From positions 4,526,001 to 4,590,000 of the forward strand of contig NZ_LR594659.1 in NCBI RefSeq assembly GCF_901827155.1: a stretch of DNA of 64,000 nt. The letters are read 5' to 3'. The notes below the pieces were generated by a model. That model saw nothing but the letters and a program-made list of their open reading frames with translations. It did no database searches and was not told the DNA's origin. Made by a program: the position numbers and the translations under genes. Below, piece by piece: positions 19,168 through 28,506 of the stretch (the first letter of the stretch is position 1; every line of letters starts with the position of its first letter). The DNA is from Variovorax sp. PBL-H6 (GTDB lineage: Bacteria > Pseudomonadota > Gammaproteobacteria > Burkholderiales > Burkholderiaceae_C).

Positions 19168-20628
19168 ATGAACCGGAAACACATGGAAGGGCGCCGGCGC
19201 TGGCTGGCGCTGATGGTCCTTTGCCTTGGCGTGCTCATGATCGTGCTCGACACCACGATCGTGAATGTCGCCCTTCCCTCCATCCGTTCCGATCTCGGCT
19301 TCAGCGAGACCTCGCTCGTCTGGGTCATCAATGCCTACATGCTGACCTTCGGCGGCTTCCTGCTGCTGGGCGGCCGACTGGGCGACCTCTTCGGGCACCG
19401 CCGGCTGTTCCTCGCCGGCATCACCTTGTTCACGCTGGCTTCACTTGCCTGCGGCCTGTCGAACTCGCAGGCGCTGCTGATCGCGGCGCGCGCGGTCCAA
19501 GGCCTGGGCGGCGCCGTGGTCTCGGCGGTGGCGCTCTCGCTGATCATGAACCTGTTCACCGAGCCGGCCGAACGCGCCGAGGCGATGGGTGTCTACGGCT
19601 TCGTGTGCGCCGGCGGCGGCAGCATCGGCGTGCTGCTCGGCGGCTTGCTGACACATACGTTGAGCTGGCATTGGATCTTTCTCGTCAACCTGCCGATCGG
19701 CGTGGCTGTCTATTCGCTGTGCCTGGCACTGCTGCCACACCTGCCTGGCCAGGCGGCCGGCGAGCGGCTCGACGTCGCCGGCGCGCTCTCGGTCACCGCT
19801 TCGCTGATGCTGGCGGTCTATGCCATCGTCAACGGCAACGAGGCCGGCTGGACCTCCATGCAGACACTCGGCCTGCTCGGCCTCGCCGCGCTGCTGCTGG
19901 CAGCGTTCATCGCCATCGAGGCGCGCGTTCGCCACCCGCTGATGCCGCTGCGCCTGTTCGGGCTGCGCAACGTCGCCGTCGCCAATGTGATGGGCGTGCT
20001 CTGGGCCGCCGCGATGTTCGCCTGGTTCTTCATCTCGGCGCTCTACCTGCAACTCGTACTGGGCTACAGCCCGATGCAGGTGGGGCTGGCCTTCCTGCCG
20101 GCCAACCTGATCATGGCCGCCTTTTCGCTTGGCCTGTCGGCCAGACTGGTGATGCGCTTCGGCAACCGCGGCCCCTTGGCATTCGGGCTGCTGCTGGCCG
20201 CAGCGGGCCTGCTGCTCTTTGCTGGCGCGCCGGTCCAAGGCAGTTTCCTGCTGCACGTGATGCCCGGCATGACACTGCTTGGCCTGGGCGCCGGCATCGC
20301 GCTCAATCCCATGCTGCTGGTCGCGATGAGCGACGTTGCACCGAGTGAATCGGGCCTGGCCTCCGGCATCGTCAACACCGCATTCATGATGGGCGGCGCT
20401 TTGGGCCTGGCCGTGCTGGCGAGCCTGGCTTCGGCTCGCACCGAGGGCATGGCCGCAGCTGGCGCCGGACCGCTGCCCGCGCTGGTGGGCGGTTACCAGT
20501 TGGCCTTCGTGGTCGGCGCCGCGTTCGCGGCGGGGGCGGCGCTGCTGGGCGCGCTGCTGCTGCGCGCCGGAACGCAGGCCGCGGCCATCGGCGGCAAGCA
20601 GCAGGCAGAGGCGGGACGAACGAGTTGA
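19168..20628 (+). CDS. DHA2-family (EmrB/QacA) MFS drug exporter
   Basis: 486 aa with about 14 transmembrane helices. The first helix carries LDTTIVNVALPSI, motif D1 of the 14-helix drug:H+ antiporters, and motif A appears as GGRLGDLFGHRR. Motif C-like glycines lie in the fifth helix (GFVCAGGGSIGVLLGG). It probably exports a toxic organic compound, exchanging it for protons. ATG 19168 (MNRKHMEGRRR) and ATG 19183 are both possible starts, and neither has a clear ribosome-binding site. No periplasmic adaptor gene is adjacent. Confidence 0.88.
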   Translation: MNRKHMEGRRRWLALMVLCLGVLMIVLDTTIVNVALPSIRSDLGFSETSLVWVINAYMLTFGGFLLLGGRLGDLFGHRRLFLAGITLFTLASLACGLSNSQALLIAARAVQGLGGAVVSAVALSLIMNLFTEPAERAEAMGVYGFVCAGGGSIGVLLGGLLTHTLSWHWIFLVNLPIGVAVYSLCLALLPHLPGQAAGERLDVAGALSVTASLMLAVYAIVNGNEAGWTSMQTLGLLGLAALLLAAFIAIEARVRHPLMPLRLFGLRNVAVANVMGVLWAAAMFAWFFISALYLQLVLGYSPMQVGLAFLPANLIMAAFSLGLSARLVMRFGNRGPLAFGLLLAAAGLLLFAGAPVQGSFLLHVMPGMTLLGLGAGIALNPMLLVAMSDVAPSESGLASGIVNTAFMMGGALGLAVLASLASARTEGMAAAGAGPLPALVGGYQLAFVVGAAFAAGAALLGALLLRAGTQAAAIGGKQQAEAGRTS

Positions 20629-20713
20629 GCACAGGTGCCCATCGTGTAACCGCTACGACGTTGGAACTTCGCCTACAGAATTCGAGCACTCCGCCGCTCA
20701 CCATGAATGAGCC

Positions 20714-20953
20714 ATGAAACACCCTCCCCTCAAACTCACCATTGACGAGGCGGCACCCGGCTCCTTCGTTTGGACATTGCTGCAGACCGATGACGGCGGC
20801 ACGCCGCAGAAGGTCCTGAAAGCCGCCGAAGATGGTTATGACACCTACGAGGCCGCGCTCGCCGCCGGCACGCGCGCCATGGATGCGGAACTGCGCCGCA
20901 ACGCCGCTGCCGAAGAGCGCACCAGCAAACGCACCGCGGCGGCCAGCAGCTAG
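20714..20953 (+). CDS. Hypothetical small protein
   Basis: 79 aa, soluble. The N-terminal half is strand-like (LKLTIDEAAPGSFVWTLLQ), followed by an alanine-rich helix with Glu/Arg (AALAAGTRAMDAELRRNAAAEERTSKR). No signal peptide and no recognised family. It ends 15 bp before the convergent oxidoreductase gene. Codon usage looks genuine (GC-rich third positions), and the 85 bp upstream are free for a promoter. Confidence 0.6.
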   Translation: MKHPPLKLTIDEAAPGSFVWTLLQTDDGGTPQKVLKAAEDGYDTYEAALAAGTRAMDAELRRNAAAEERTSKRTAAASS

Positions 20954-20968
20954 GCTCGCCAGCGGGCG

Positions 20969-22198
20969 CTAGGCCAGGTGCGTCTTCAAGGGCACGGCGG
21001 GGTCCGATGCCACCGCCGGGTCTGGGTTGCGCCCGGCTTCCAGCAGCTTGCGGCTCATCATGTGGTCGACAGGCGCGTTGACTGATTCCACGCAACGCAA
21101 CACGCCATCCACATAGTGCAGCAGCGAGAAGGCCGCCGCGTTCGCGCCCGGGCGGCGCACCGTGCTCGCGCCGGGCGTGCCTTCCGCCGGCACCAGCCCG
21201 GCCATCTGCAAGCGCAGGCTGCCCTGATCGGACCAGAACCATGGCACGGCGTCGTGCGGGCGCGCCGCACCGATCAGGGTCGCCACGGCCGTGCGCGCCT
21301 GATCGTTGGCGTTCTGCACCGACTCGAGCCGCAGCGCCTGGCCGGCGCGCCGGTCCGGGAAACGCGTGCAGTCACCTACCGCGAGCACCGCCTCGTCGCT
21401 GGTCTGCATGTAGGCATCGACCACGATGCCGTCGGCGCATTCAAGACCGGCGGCCTGTGCCAATGCGGTCTCCGGCACGGCGCCGATGCCGACCATCAGC
21501 AGGTCTACCGGGAGCGCCTCGCCGTCGACCTCGATGGCGGAGAGGCGCTTCCCGTCGGTCTGCCAGGCACCGGTCTTCACGCCGATGCGAATGTCCATGC
21601 CGGCGGCGCGATGTGTCGCGAGCACATGCTCCGACAGCGCAGGCGACACCGCCCGGCTCAGCAGGCGCGGCGCACTTTCAAGCACCGTCACCTGCTTGCC
21701 CAGCGCCAGGGCCGTGGCCGCCACCTCCAGCCCAATGAAGCCGCCGCCCAGCACCATCACCCGCTGCGCGGTGCCGAGCATCGAGCGCAACTGCGCCGCC
21801 TCGTCCGCTGCCCGCAGCAGCGCCACGTTCGACAACCCAACCAGCGCCGGCAGGCGTCGCGCGCGCGTACCGGTGGCGAGCACCAGCCGCTCCCAGCCCA
21901 GCACCGCGCCGGAGCGCAAGGTGACGGTGCGCGCCGCACGATCGATCGAAAGCGCCGGATCGCCCAGGTGCAGCGTGATGCCGGCCTCCGCATACCAGGC
22001 CTCGGCACGGTGCAGCTGCGGCGCCTCTTCGGGGCTCTTGAGGAAGGTCTTGGACAGCGGCGGGCGGTGGTAGGGAATGCTGTCTTCCTCGCACACCAGG
22101 TGCACGCGGGCGCCCTGCCCGGCCTCGGCCAGTCCGGCGCACAGCTGCGCAGCGGCATGGCCGCCGCCGATGATCACGATGTCTTGGCCTGAACTCAT
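20969..22198 (-). CDS. FAD-dependent NAD(P)H:ferredoxin/rubredoxin reductase-like oxidoreductase
   Basis: 409 aa. Two dinucleotide-binding folds are visible: FAD (IVIIGGGHAAAQLCAGLAEAG, residues 6-26) and NAD(P)H (VMVLGGGFIGLEVAATALALG). The FAD ribityl motif VLAVGDCTRFPD comes near residue 280. The C-terminal ~85 residues fit the reductase C-terminal domain found in putidaredoxin- and rhodocoxin-type reductases. These pass electrons from NAD(P)H to small [2Fe-2S] proteins for oxygenases, but no ferredoxin or oxygenase gene is adjacent, so the partner is unknown. Confidence 0.88.
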   Translation of the reverse strand: MSSGQDIVIIGGGHAAAQLCAGLAEAGQGARVHLVCEEDSIPYHRPPLSKTFLKSPEEAPQLHRAEAWYAEAGITLHLGDPALSIDRAARTVTLRSGAVLGWERLVLATGTRARRLPALVGLSNVALLRAADEAAQLRSMLGTAQRVMVLGGGFIGLEVAATALALGKQVTVLESAPRLLSRAVSPALSEHVLATHRAAGMDIRIGVKTGAWQTDGKRLSAIEVDGEALPVDLLMVGIGAVPETALAQAAGLECADGIVVDAYMQTSDEAVLAVGDCTRFPDRRAGQALRLESVQNANDQARTAVATLIGAARPHDAVPWFWSDQGSLRLQMAGLVPAEGTPGASTVRRPGANAAAFSLLHYVDGVLRCVESVNAPVDHMMSRKLLEAGRNPDPAVASDPAVPLKTHLA

Positions 22199-22462
22199 GG
22201 AGGTCTCTCGTTGTTGAGGGCGGCTCGTTCCGCTCCAGCTTGCCCGGAGGGCTTCGGCGCAAAGGCGAAACGGCTTCGCATGTGGGATTGTCCTTCAGCG
22301 CCCTTCGCATCGCGTGGCCCCCTTCGGGGACATGCCTTCCGAAAAAGGACCACGCCGTTGGCAGGCAAAGACTCTAGCTACATGCTCGCGAGAGCCCATC
22401 CAGCCGCTGGTCGTGGGAACGCGAGCATTGACGGATATCGGCCTACCCGTCATAACGAGACG

Positions 22463-23344
22463 ATGGATCTTCACCATCCCCTGTTCCAGAGCCTGCTGAT
22501 GCCGCTGCTCGTCGCGTTCACGGTGACAGGCATGCTGCGCGGCGCTTTAGGCGGCGTGCAGGGACGGCGCTGGGCAGCCGCGGGCGTGGCCGTGGCCATC
22601 GTCGGTGCGGCCGTGTGGCTGCTCGGCTGGCAGTTGCCGCCCGACGCGTTGACCGAGCGGCTGCCCTGGATCTACGTCGCGGCAGCCCTGGTGGGGCTGG
22701 GGCTGGAGGCGCTGCATGCCAGCCGCCGGACGGAGTGGCTGGCTGCCGGCCTCCTGTGGGCGCTGGCCCTCGCAACCTTGGCCGCCCAGCCGCTGCCGCT
22801 CATGATCGGCCTCTGGCTGCTGGGCCTGGCGGTGATCCGCGCCGTGTTGCGCGAGCACGCGGCCCGCGCCGACGCGGCCGCGGTGCTGGTGATCGCGAGC
22901 CTCGGGCTGGCCGCCATCGCCATGCGCTCGGGTTCGGCGCTGCTCTTCGAGGCGAGCCTGGCGCTCGCCGCCGCGGTGGCGGGCGGCGCGCTGTGGCTCT
23001 GGCCTTTCGTGCGGATCGCCTTCGGCGCGAGCGGCGCAATAGTGGCGGTGCTGGCATGGCTGGCCTTGATGCTGGCCACGGCGCTGCTGACGGAGGCCCG
23101 GCCGCAGCCACTGCTGCTACTGGCCGGCGCCTTCACGTCCGGGCCGCTGGTGCGCTGGACCCGCCGGCGCCTGCGACGCCCGGCTGCACCCGCCATCGCG
23201 ACCGCCAGGACCTGGGTCGAACCGCTGATCGTCGCTGCCGTCGCGCTCGTCTGGGTCGCCGCCGCGTTCGCCCTGGCGCACAGCGGCGCTACCGATGCGC
23301 CAGGAGCTACGATGGACGACCCCTACTACAAGCCCAGGTGGTGA
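22463..23344 (+). CDS. Polytopic membrane protein of unknown function
   Basis: 293 aa, Leu/Ala-rich, with about nine hydrophobic segments. The short N-terminal MDLHHPLFQSL leads into the first helix and a C-terminal helix ends before the tail MDDPYYKPRW. No transporter motif is recognised. The ATG at 22463 is chosen because it directly precedes the first helix. The stop overlaps the start of the RibD-like gene (GTGA), so the two are probably translated together and may act in the same process. Confidence 0.7.
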   Translation: MDLHHPLFQSLLMPLLVAFTVTGMLRGALGGVQGRRWAAAGVAVAIVGAAVWLLGWQLPPDALTERLPWIYVAAALVGLGLEALHASRRTEWLAAGLLWALALATLAAQPLPLMIGLWLLGLAVIRAVLREHAARADAAAVLVIASLGLAAIAMRSGSALLFEASLALAAAVAGGALWLWPFVRIAFGASGAIVAVLAWLALMLATALLTEARPQPLLLLAGAFTSGPLVRWTRRRLRRPAAPAIATARTWVEPLIVAAVALVWVAAAFALAHSGATDAPGATMDDPYYKPRW

Positions 23345-24252
23345 ATGCCCGCAACCTGCGCCCATCCCTGATGCGGACCCTGTCAACGCTGCCCGGCATC
23401 GATGCGCTGTGGCCCCTGTGCCTGGATATCGTTCGCCATCGCCGCGGCCTGCGGCCAAGGCCGCTACCCGATGCGACACGGCACTTCGCATGGCATCCCA
23501 CGCGCGGCTTCGTGCTTCACGAGGACGCATGGGACGAAGAAGCCATCGAGCTCTTCGCGCTGCTCAAGCCCGTGCTCGACCGGCCGCCCGAAGGTGCCGC
23601 GTGGGTGATCGGGCAGCTGGGCCAGAGTCTCGACGGCTGCATCGCGACGCGTGGGGGTGATTCCAACTTCGTCAACGGGCCCGAGGCGCTGGTACATCTG
23701 CACCGGCTGCGAGCGCTGTGCGACGCCGTGATCGTGGGCGCCGGCACCGCCACCATCGACAACCCGCAGCTCACCACGCGCCGCGTCGCGGGCGAGCACC
23801 CGGTGCGCGTACTGATCGACCCGTCGCTACGAGTGGTGCCGACGCTGCGCGCGCTGTCGGACCGGCAGGCTCCCACGCTGCTGGTCTGCGATGCCACACG
23901 TGCGGCAGAGGCGGCGCAGCGCGTGGGCGCCGAGCAGGTGCTGGGCCTGCCCGGCCTGATGAGCAACGCCGGCGGCCCGCCCAACCTGCGCGTGCTGCTG
24001 CCGGCCTTGCAGCAGCGCGGCCTGCGGGTGCTCTTCGTCGAGGGCGGGGGCATTACCGTCTCGCGCTTCATTGCGCAGGGGTGCATGGACCGGCTGCACC
24101 TCAGCGTCGCGCCGGTGCTCATCGGCAGCGGGCGGCCGGGGTTGGCGCTCCCGGGCAGCGCGGCGATGCGCGATTGCCCACGGCCTCCTGCCCGTGTGTT
24201 CCGCATGGGAGCGGATGTGCTGTGGGACCTGGATCTGCAGCCGGCGCGCTGA
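23341..24252 (+). CDS. RibD C-terminal (DHFR-like) reductase family protein
   Basis: 303 aa. An N-terminal region of about 95 residues of unknown fold is followed by a RibD_C/dihydrofolate-reductase-like NADPH domain: WVIGQLGQSLDGCIAT, then LHRLRALCDAVIVGAGTA, LLPALQQRGLRVLFVEGGG and LHLSVAPVLIGSG. It lacks the zinc deaminase domain of true RibD, so it is not a complete riboflavin enzyme. Members of this fold reduce pyrimidine, pterin or folate-like substrates. I take the GTG at 23341, which overlaps the upstream stop; an ATG at 23371 is the alternative. It may belong functionally with the PTPS-like cluster at 28.5-35 kb. Confidence 0.82.
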   Translation: MNARNLRPSLMRTLSTLPGIDALWPLCLDIVRHRRGLRPRPLPDATRHFAWHPTRGFVLHEDAWDEEAIELFALLKPVLDRPPEGAAWVIGQLGQSLDGCIATRGGDSNFVNGPEALVHLHRLRALCDAVIVGAGTATIDNPQLTTRRVAGEHPVRVLIDPSLRVVPTLRALSDRQAPTLLVCDATRAAEAAQRVGAEQVLGLPGLMSNAGGPPNLRVLLPALQQRGLRVLFVEGGGITVSRFIAQGCMDRLHLSVAPVLIGSGRPGLALPGSAAMRDCPRPPARVFRMGADVLWDLDLQPAR

Positions 24253-24267
24253 CGGCGAACGCGGCGG

Positions 24268-26262
24268 CTATTGGATCGTCAGGCTGCCCTCGTGGCTCAG
24301 AACGGTGAACATGCCGCGACCCACGTACTGCAGTTCGACGGCGTCGAACGCGGAACCGCTGATCGAACCACCGGCACCCGAAGTGGTCGAGATGGAGGAA
24401 GTGTAGATCTGACCGCCCATCACTGCCGCCGCCAGCTTGCTGCCATCGGCCGAAGAGGCCACGGCAAACCAATCTCGAGTCGACGCGCGCTCCGTCCAGC
24501 TCGCACCACTGTCGATCGAGGTGTAGATCTGACCGGGGTAGACCAGCGCCACCAGCCTGCTGCCGTCGGCCGATGAGGCCACCGACTGCCAAGATCGAGG
24601 GGACTCGCGCTCCGTCCAGCTCGCACCACCGTCGCTGGAGGTGTAGATAGGGCCCCCCTCCTCCACCGCCACCAGCCTGCTGCCGTCGGCCGACGTGGCC
24701 ACCGACGCCCACCACCGATCGTCGTTGCCTGCTGTCCAGCTCACGCCGCTGTCGATCGAGGTGTAGATCCGACCGCCGTACTCCACCGCGACCAGCTTGC
24801 TGCCATCGGCCGACAAGGCCACGGCACGCCAATTCAGACCGAAGCCGAAGCCGCTTGCCGTCCAGCTCTCGCCGCCGTCGATCGAGGTGTAGATCCCCCC
24901 GAACAGCACCACCGCCACCAGCTTGCTGCCGTCGGCCGACGAGGCCACCGACCACCACTGTCGATCGGACTCGTGCGGGGTCCAACTCGCGCCGCCATCG
25001 GTCGAGTTGTAGATCTTGCCGCGGTATGCCACTGCCACCAGCTTGCTGCCGTCAGCCGACGAGGCCACCGACCGCCATTCGCCAACGACCTCGCGTGCCG
25101 TCCAGCTCACCCCACTGTCGGTCGAGGTGTAGATCTTGCCGCCGTCCACCGCCGCCACCAGCTTGCTGCCGTCGGCCGACGAGGCCACGGCACGCCAGCG
25201 TTGATCGGACTCGCGCTCCGTCCAGGTCACGCCGGCCATGCCGCCCAGGCTCTTCGTGTACACCGACTGCCCGGCGTTCTGCGCAATCCGCCAGCCGCCC
25301 ACGCCGACACCGCTGACGCGCACCACGTCGCCGATGGCGGGATTGGCCGGCAAGGTCAGCACCACCTGCGCCGTCTCGTTGCGCGCGACGTAGCCCGTGT
25401 TGGGTTGCGCCTGCACCGCGGTGCCGGTGACGTCGACCCAGGCGAGCGTGGCGCCGGGCGCGCCATTGCAGATGTAGTTCGTGGTGCCGACTTCGCCCAC
25501 GTCGAGCACGCCGCTGTGGTTGCGGTCCAGGCCCCCCTCGACCTTCCTGCCGCCGTAGATGCAGTTCGCGCCCGCGGGCTCACTGACGATGTTCACCAGC
25601 GTGTTCAGCCCGTCCGTGCCATTGGCGCCCTCCGCTCCGCTGGTGCCATTCGTACCGTTGGTGCCATTGGTGCCGCTCGTGCCGTCAACACCGTTGGCGC
25701 CATCTCTGCCGTTCGCGCCGCGGATGCCATCGCACACATAGCCGGTGCTGCCGATCTCTGCCGCTTCGAGCAGCCCGTTGGCATTGCCGTCCACGCCCGC
25801 GTCGATCGCCTTGCCGCCGGCCGCGCAGTTCGCCCCGCTCGGTTCGTCGCGCATCTGCACCAGCGTGCTCAGGCCATTGCCGCCCGCCACTCCCGAGAGC
25901 CCGGTGGCGCCAGGGCTGCCGGAGGTGCCCGCTGCACCGTGGCACACGTACTGGGTGCTGCCGACCTCGCTGGCCGTGAGCACGCCGCTGCCGTCGCTGT
26001 CCGGACCTGCTTCGATGCGCACGCCGCCACTGGCGCAGTTCGCGCCAGTCACTTCGGCGTTCACCGACACCAATGTCTTGATGCCGGCGGTGCTGGTGCT
26101 GGTGTTCGTCCCCGCGCTGCCGCTGCCGGCGGTGCCGGTGCCTGCAACTTCCAGGGCAGCGATGGCAGCCAACCCGCTTCCATCGCTCGCGCCGCCCCCA
26201 CCGCAAGCGCTCAGCAGCAAGAAAACCATCAAGGCCGGAATGGAAAGATACGCGGTTCGCAT
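24268..26262 (-). CDS. Lipoprotein with Asp-rich repeats, collagen-like stretch and seven propeller-type repeats (copy 1)
   Basis: 664 aa. A signal peptide ends in a lipobox (LLLSACGGGG), so it is probably an outer-membrane lipoprotein. Residues about 55-290 hold three ~70-residue units with DxDxxGxLxxxEVGSTxYVCxG, an EF-hand-like acidic pattern. A Gly-X-X run (NGTNGTNGTSGAEG) lies between units. A ~65-residue linker domain follows (NTGYVARNETAQVVLTLP). The rest has seven ~42-residue repeats of the form SADGSKLVAV..GGxIYTSTDSGVSW, the YCF48/BNR propeller pattern, suggesting a seven-bladed beta-propeller. A similar gene lies immediately upstream, so this is a tandem paralogue. Ligand and role unknown. 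Confidence 0.75.
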   Translation of the reverse strand: MRTAYLSIPALMVFLLLSACGGGGASDGSGLAAIAALEVAGTGTAGSGSAGTNTSTSTAGIKTLVSVNAEVTGANCASGGVRIEAGPDSDGSGVLTASEVGSTQYVCHGAAGTSGSPGATGLSGVAGGNGLSTLVQMRDEPSGANCAAGGKAIDAGVDGNANGLLEAAEIGSTGYVCDGIRGANGRDGANGVDGTSGTNGTNGTNGTSGAEGANGTDGLNTLVNIVSEPAGANCIYGGRKVEGGLDRNHSGVLDVGEVGTTNYICNGAPGATLAWVDVTGTAVQAQPNTGYVARNETAQVVLTLPANPAIGDVVRVSGVGVGGWRIAQNAGQSVYTKSLGGMAGVTWTERESDQRWRAVASSADGSKLVAAVDGGKIYTSTDSGVSWTAREVVGEWRSVASSADGSKLVAVAYRGKIYNSTDGGASWTPHESDRQWWSVASSADGSKLVAVVLFGGIYTSIDGGESWTASGFGFGLNWRAVALSADGSKLVAVEYGGRIYTSIDSGVSWTAGNDDRWWASVATSADGSRLVAVEEGGPIYTSSDGGASWTERESPRSWQSVASSADGSRLVALVYPGQIYTSIDSGASWTERASTRDWFAVASSADGSKLAAAVMGGQIYTSSISTTSGAGGSISGSAFDAVELQYVGRGMFTVLSHEGSLTIQ

Positions 26263-26298
26263 GACTAGATCCTGAGAAAGGGGCGGCGGCAGCTCGGC

Positions 26299-28266
26299 CT
26301 ATTGAGTCGTCAGGCTGCCCTCGTGGCTCAGCACGGCAAACACACCGTTGCCGGCATATCGCAGGTCGATGGAATCGGACGAACTGCCGCTGATCGAGCC
26401 TCCCGCACCCAGGGTGGTCGAGGCTTCGGACATGAAGATCTGAAAGCCGTCCGCGATCGCCACCATCCTGCTGGCGTCGGCCGAGGCAGCCACCCAATAC
26501 CAGATGCGGTTGGATTCGCGCGCAGTCCAGCTCACGCCGCTGTCGATCGAGGTGTAGATCTGGCCGCCGACCGCTACCGCCACCAGCTTGCTGCCATCTC
26601 CAGAGGAGGCCACGGATGACCATTGCTGGTCGGACTCACCACGGGCCGTCCAGCTCACGCCGCTGTCGGTAGAGGTGTAGATCCGGCCCAAGGATGCCAC
26701 CGCCACCAGCTTGCTGCCGTCCGCCGACGAAGCCACCGAGGTCCAGGCCTGGGCGGACTCGCGCGCCGTCCAGCTGATACCGCTGTCGGTGGAGGTGTAG
26801 AGCTGGCTACTTGCTGCCGCGACCAGCTTGCTGCCGTCGGCGGACGAGGCCACGGAAGTCCAGCTTCGACTGGGCCCGCGTGCCGTCCAGCTGACGCCGC
26901 TGTCGGTGGAGGTGTAGAGCTGGCCATTCTGCTCCGGCGCCGCGACCAGCTTGCTGCCGTCGGCGGACGAGGCTACAGAAGACCATCGCCGACCGGAATC
27001 CCGCGCCGTCCAGCTGACGCCACTGTCGGTCGAGGTGTAGATCTGACCGAGTCTGCCGTCCGCCGCCACCAGCTTTGTGCCGTCGGCCGAGGAGGCGATG
27101 GACTGCCAAGCTCGATCGGACTCGTGCGCCGTCCAGCTCGCGCCGCTGTCGGTCGATGTATAGATCTGGCCGTCGAACACCGACGCCGCCAGCTTGCTGC
27201 CGTCAGCCGAGAAGACGACACGACGCCGGTCAAAAGGGGCATCGCCAAACGGATTGCTGGTCGTCCAGGGCAGGTTGGATTCGCGCATGGTCCAGTTGGC
27301 CCCCGCCATACCGCCCAGGTTCTTCGTGTCTACCGACTGCCCGGGGTTCTGCGCGACCTTCCAGCCGCCCATGCCGGCACCGCGGACGCGCACCACGTCG
27401 CCGATGACCGGATTGGCGGGCAATGTCACCACCACCTGCGCCGTGGCGTTGCGGGCGATGTAGCACGTATTGGGTTGCGCCTGCACCGCCGCACCGGTGA
27501 CGTCGACTTGGGGGCCTCCGGCGCAGTTGCAGATGTAGCTCGTGGCGCTGATTTCATCCGCATCCAGCATGCCGTTCGCGTTGCTGTCCAACCCTGCAAT
27601 GACCTTGCTGCCCCCAGCGCAATTCGCCGCCGCGGCGTCGCTGACAACGCTCGCCAGCATGTTCAATCCGCTGGCGGCAATGGTGCCGTCCGTGCCGTTG
27701 CACACGTAGCCCGTGCTGCTGATCTCGGCGTCGTCGAGCATGCGGTTGCCGTCGCCGTCGATGCCCACGTGAATCGCCTTGCCGGCGTCCGCGCAATGTG
27801 CGCCGCGGGGTTCGTCGCGCATTTGCACCAGCGTGCCGGACGGGCCAGCAGCACCCTGGCACATGTACTGGGCGCTCCCGACCTCGCTAGCCGAAAGCTG
27901 GCCGTTGCCATCGCTGTCCAGCCCCGCGTCGATACGCACACCGCCACTGGCGCAATGGAGGCCGGACTCCTCGACGTTCACGGCCAGCAGCGTATTGATC
28001 TTGATGGTGCTTGTTCCGCTGGTGTCCGTGGTGGTTCCGGTGCCGGTGCTTGCTCCGGTGTCGGTGTTGGCTCCGAGGGCGTCGGTGCTGGTTCCGTCGG
28101 TGCCTGGATCGACGGTGCTCGCCCCGGTGCTTGTGCTCGTGGCTGTGCCCACGGCTGCGAGCGCGGCCAGCGCAGCCAGTTCGCTGCCATTGCTGCCACC
28201 GCCGCCGCAGGCGCTCAGCAGCAAGGACAGTATCAGGGACCCGGTGAGGGCATAAGAAGTTCGCAT
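26299..28266 (-). CDS. Lipoprotein with Asp-rich repeats and seven propeller-type repeats (copy 2, paralogue)
   Basis: 655 aa, same architecture as its downstream neighbour. It has a signal peptide with lipobox (LLLSACGGGG), a Thr/Gly/Ala-rich linker (about 30-95), three acidic repeat units (GLDSDGNGQLSASEVGSAQYMC and similar), a linker domain, and seven SADGSKLVA..QIYTSTDSGVSW repeats. It ends in the same tail (SHEGSLT.Q) as copy 1. The start at 28266 has CAGGA 7-11 bp upstream, and the leader bases of the two genes are nearly identical. This shows a duplication that included the translation start. I reject the longer in-frame extension because it lacks the signal peptide. Confidence 0.75.
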   Translation of the reverse strand: MRTSYALTGSLILSLLLSACGGGGSNGSELAALAALAAVGTATSTSTGASTVDPGTDGTSTDALGANTDTGASTGTGTTTDTSGTSTIKINTLLAVNVEESGLHCASGGVRIDAGLDSDGNGQLSASEVGSAQYMCQGAAGPSGTLVQMRDEPRGAHCADAGKAIHVGIDGDGNRMLDDAEISSTGYVCNGTDGTIAASGLNMLASVVSDAAAANCAGGSKVIAGLDSNANGMLDADEISATSYICNCAGGPQVDVTGAAVQAQPNTCYIARNATAQVVVTLPANPVIGDVVRVRGAGMGGWKVAQNPGQSVDTKNLGGMAGANWTMRESNLPWTTSNPFGDAPFDRRRVVFSADGSKLAASVFDGQIYTSTDSGASWTAHESDRAWQSIASSADGTKLVAADGRLGQIYTSTDSGVSWTARDSGRRWSSVASSADGSKLVAAPEQNGQLYTSTDSGVSWTARGPSRSWTSVASSADGSKLVAAASSQLYTSTDSGISWTARESAQAWTSVASSADGSKLVAVASLGRIYTSTDSGVSWTARGESDQQWSSVASSGDGSKLVAVAVGGQIYTSIDSGVSWTARESNRIWYWVAASADASRMVAIADGFQIFMSEASTTLGAGGSISGSSSDSIDLRYAGNGVFAVLSHEGSLTTQ

Positions 28267-28506
28267 GACTCGATCCTGAGAAATAAAGAGGGCGCGCGGC
28301 ACCTCGGCCACCGCGCCCACCCCTTCCAGGCCTTCGCGTGCGCAGGCCAGTCGAAGCAACGACGATTCTTGTGACTACGGATCGCTTTGCCTCTATTTCG
28401 ACAGAAAAAGCGAGAGTTCAGGCAGGCAGGGTCAGGCCATTGGCAGCGCATTTCGCACCTGGCCCGGCCTCGCGATGGAGACGTTGCTTTGGCGCTTGGT
28501 GGGCGT

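Noticed and set aside
24268-28266. CRISPR-like or satellite appearance of the ~125-bp DNA repeats
   Set aside because: The units are in frame, diverged, contiguous without spacers, and encode propeller-type protein repeats.
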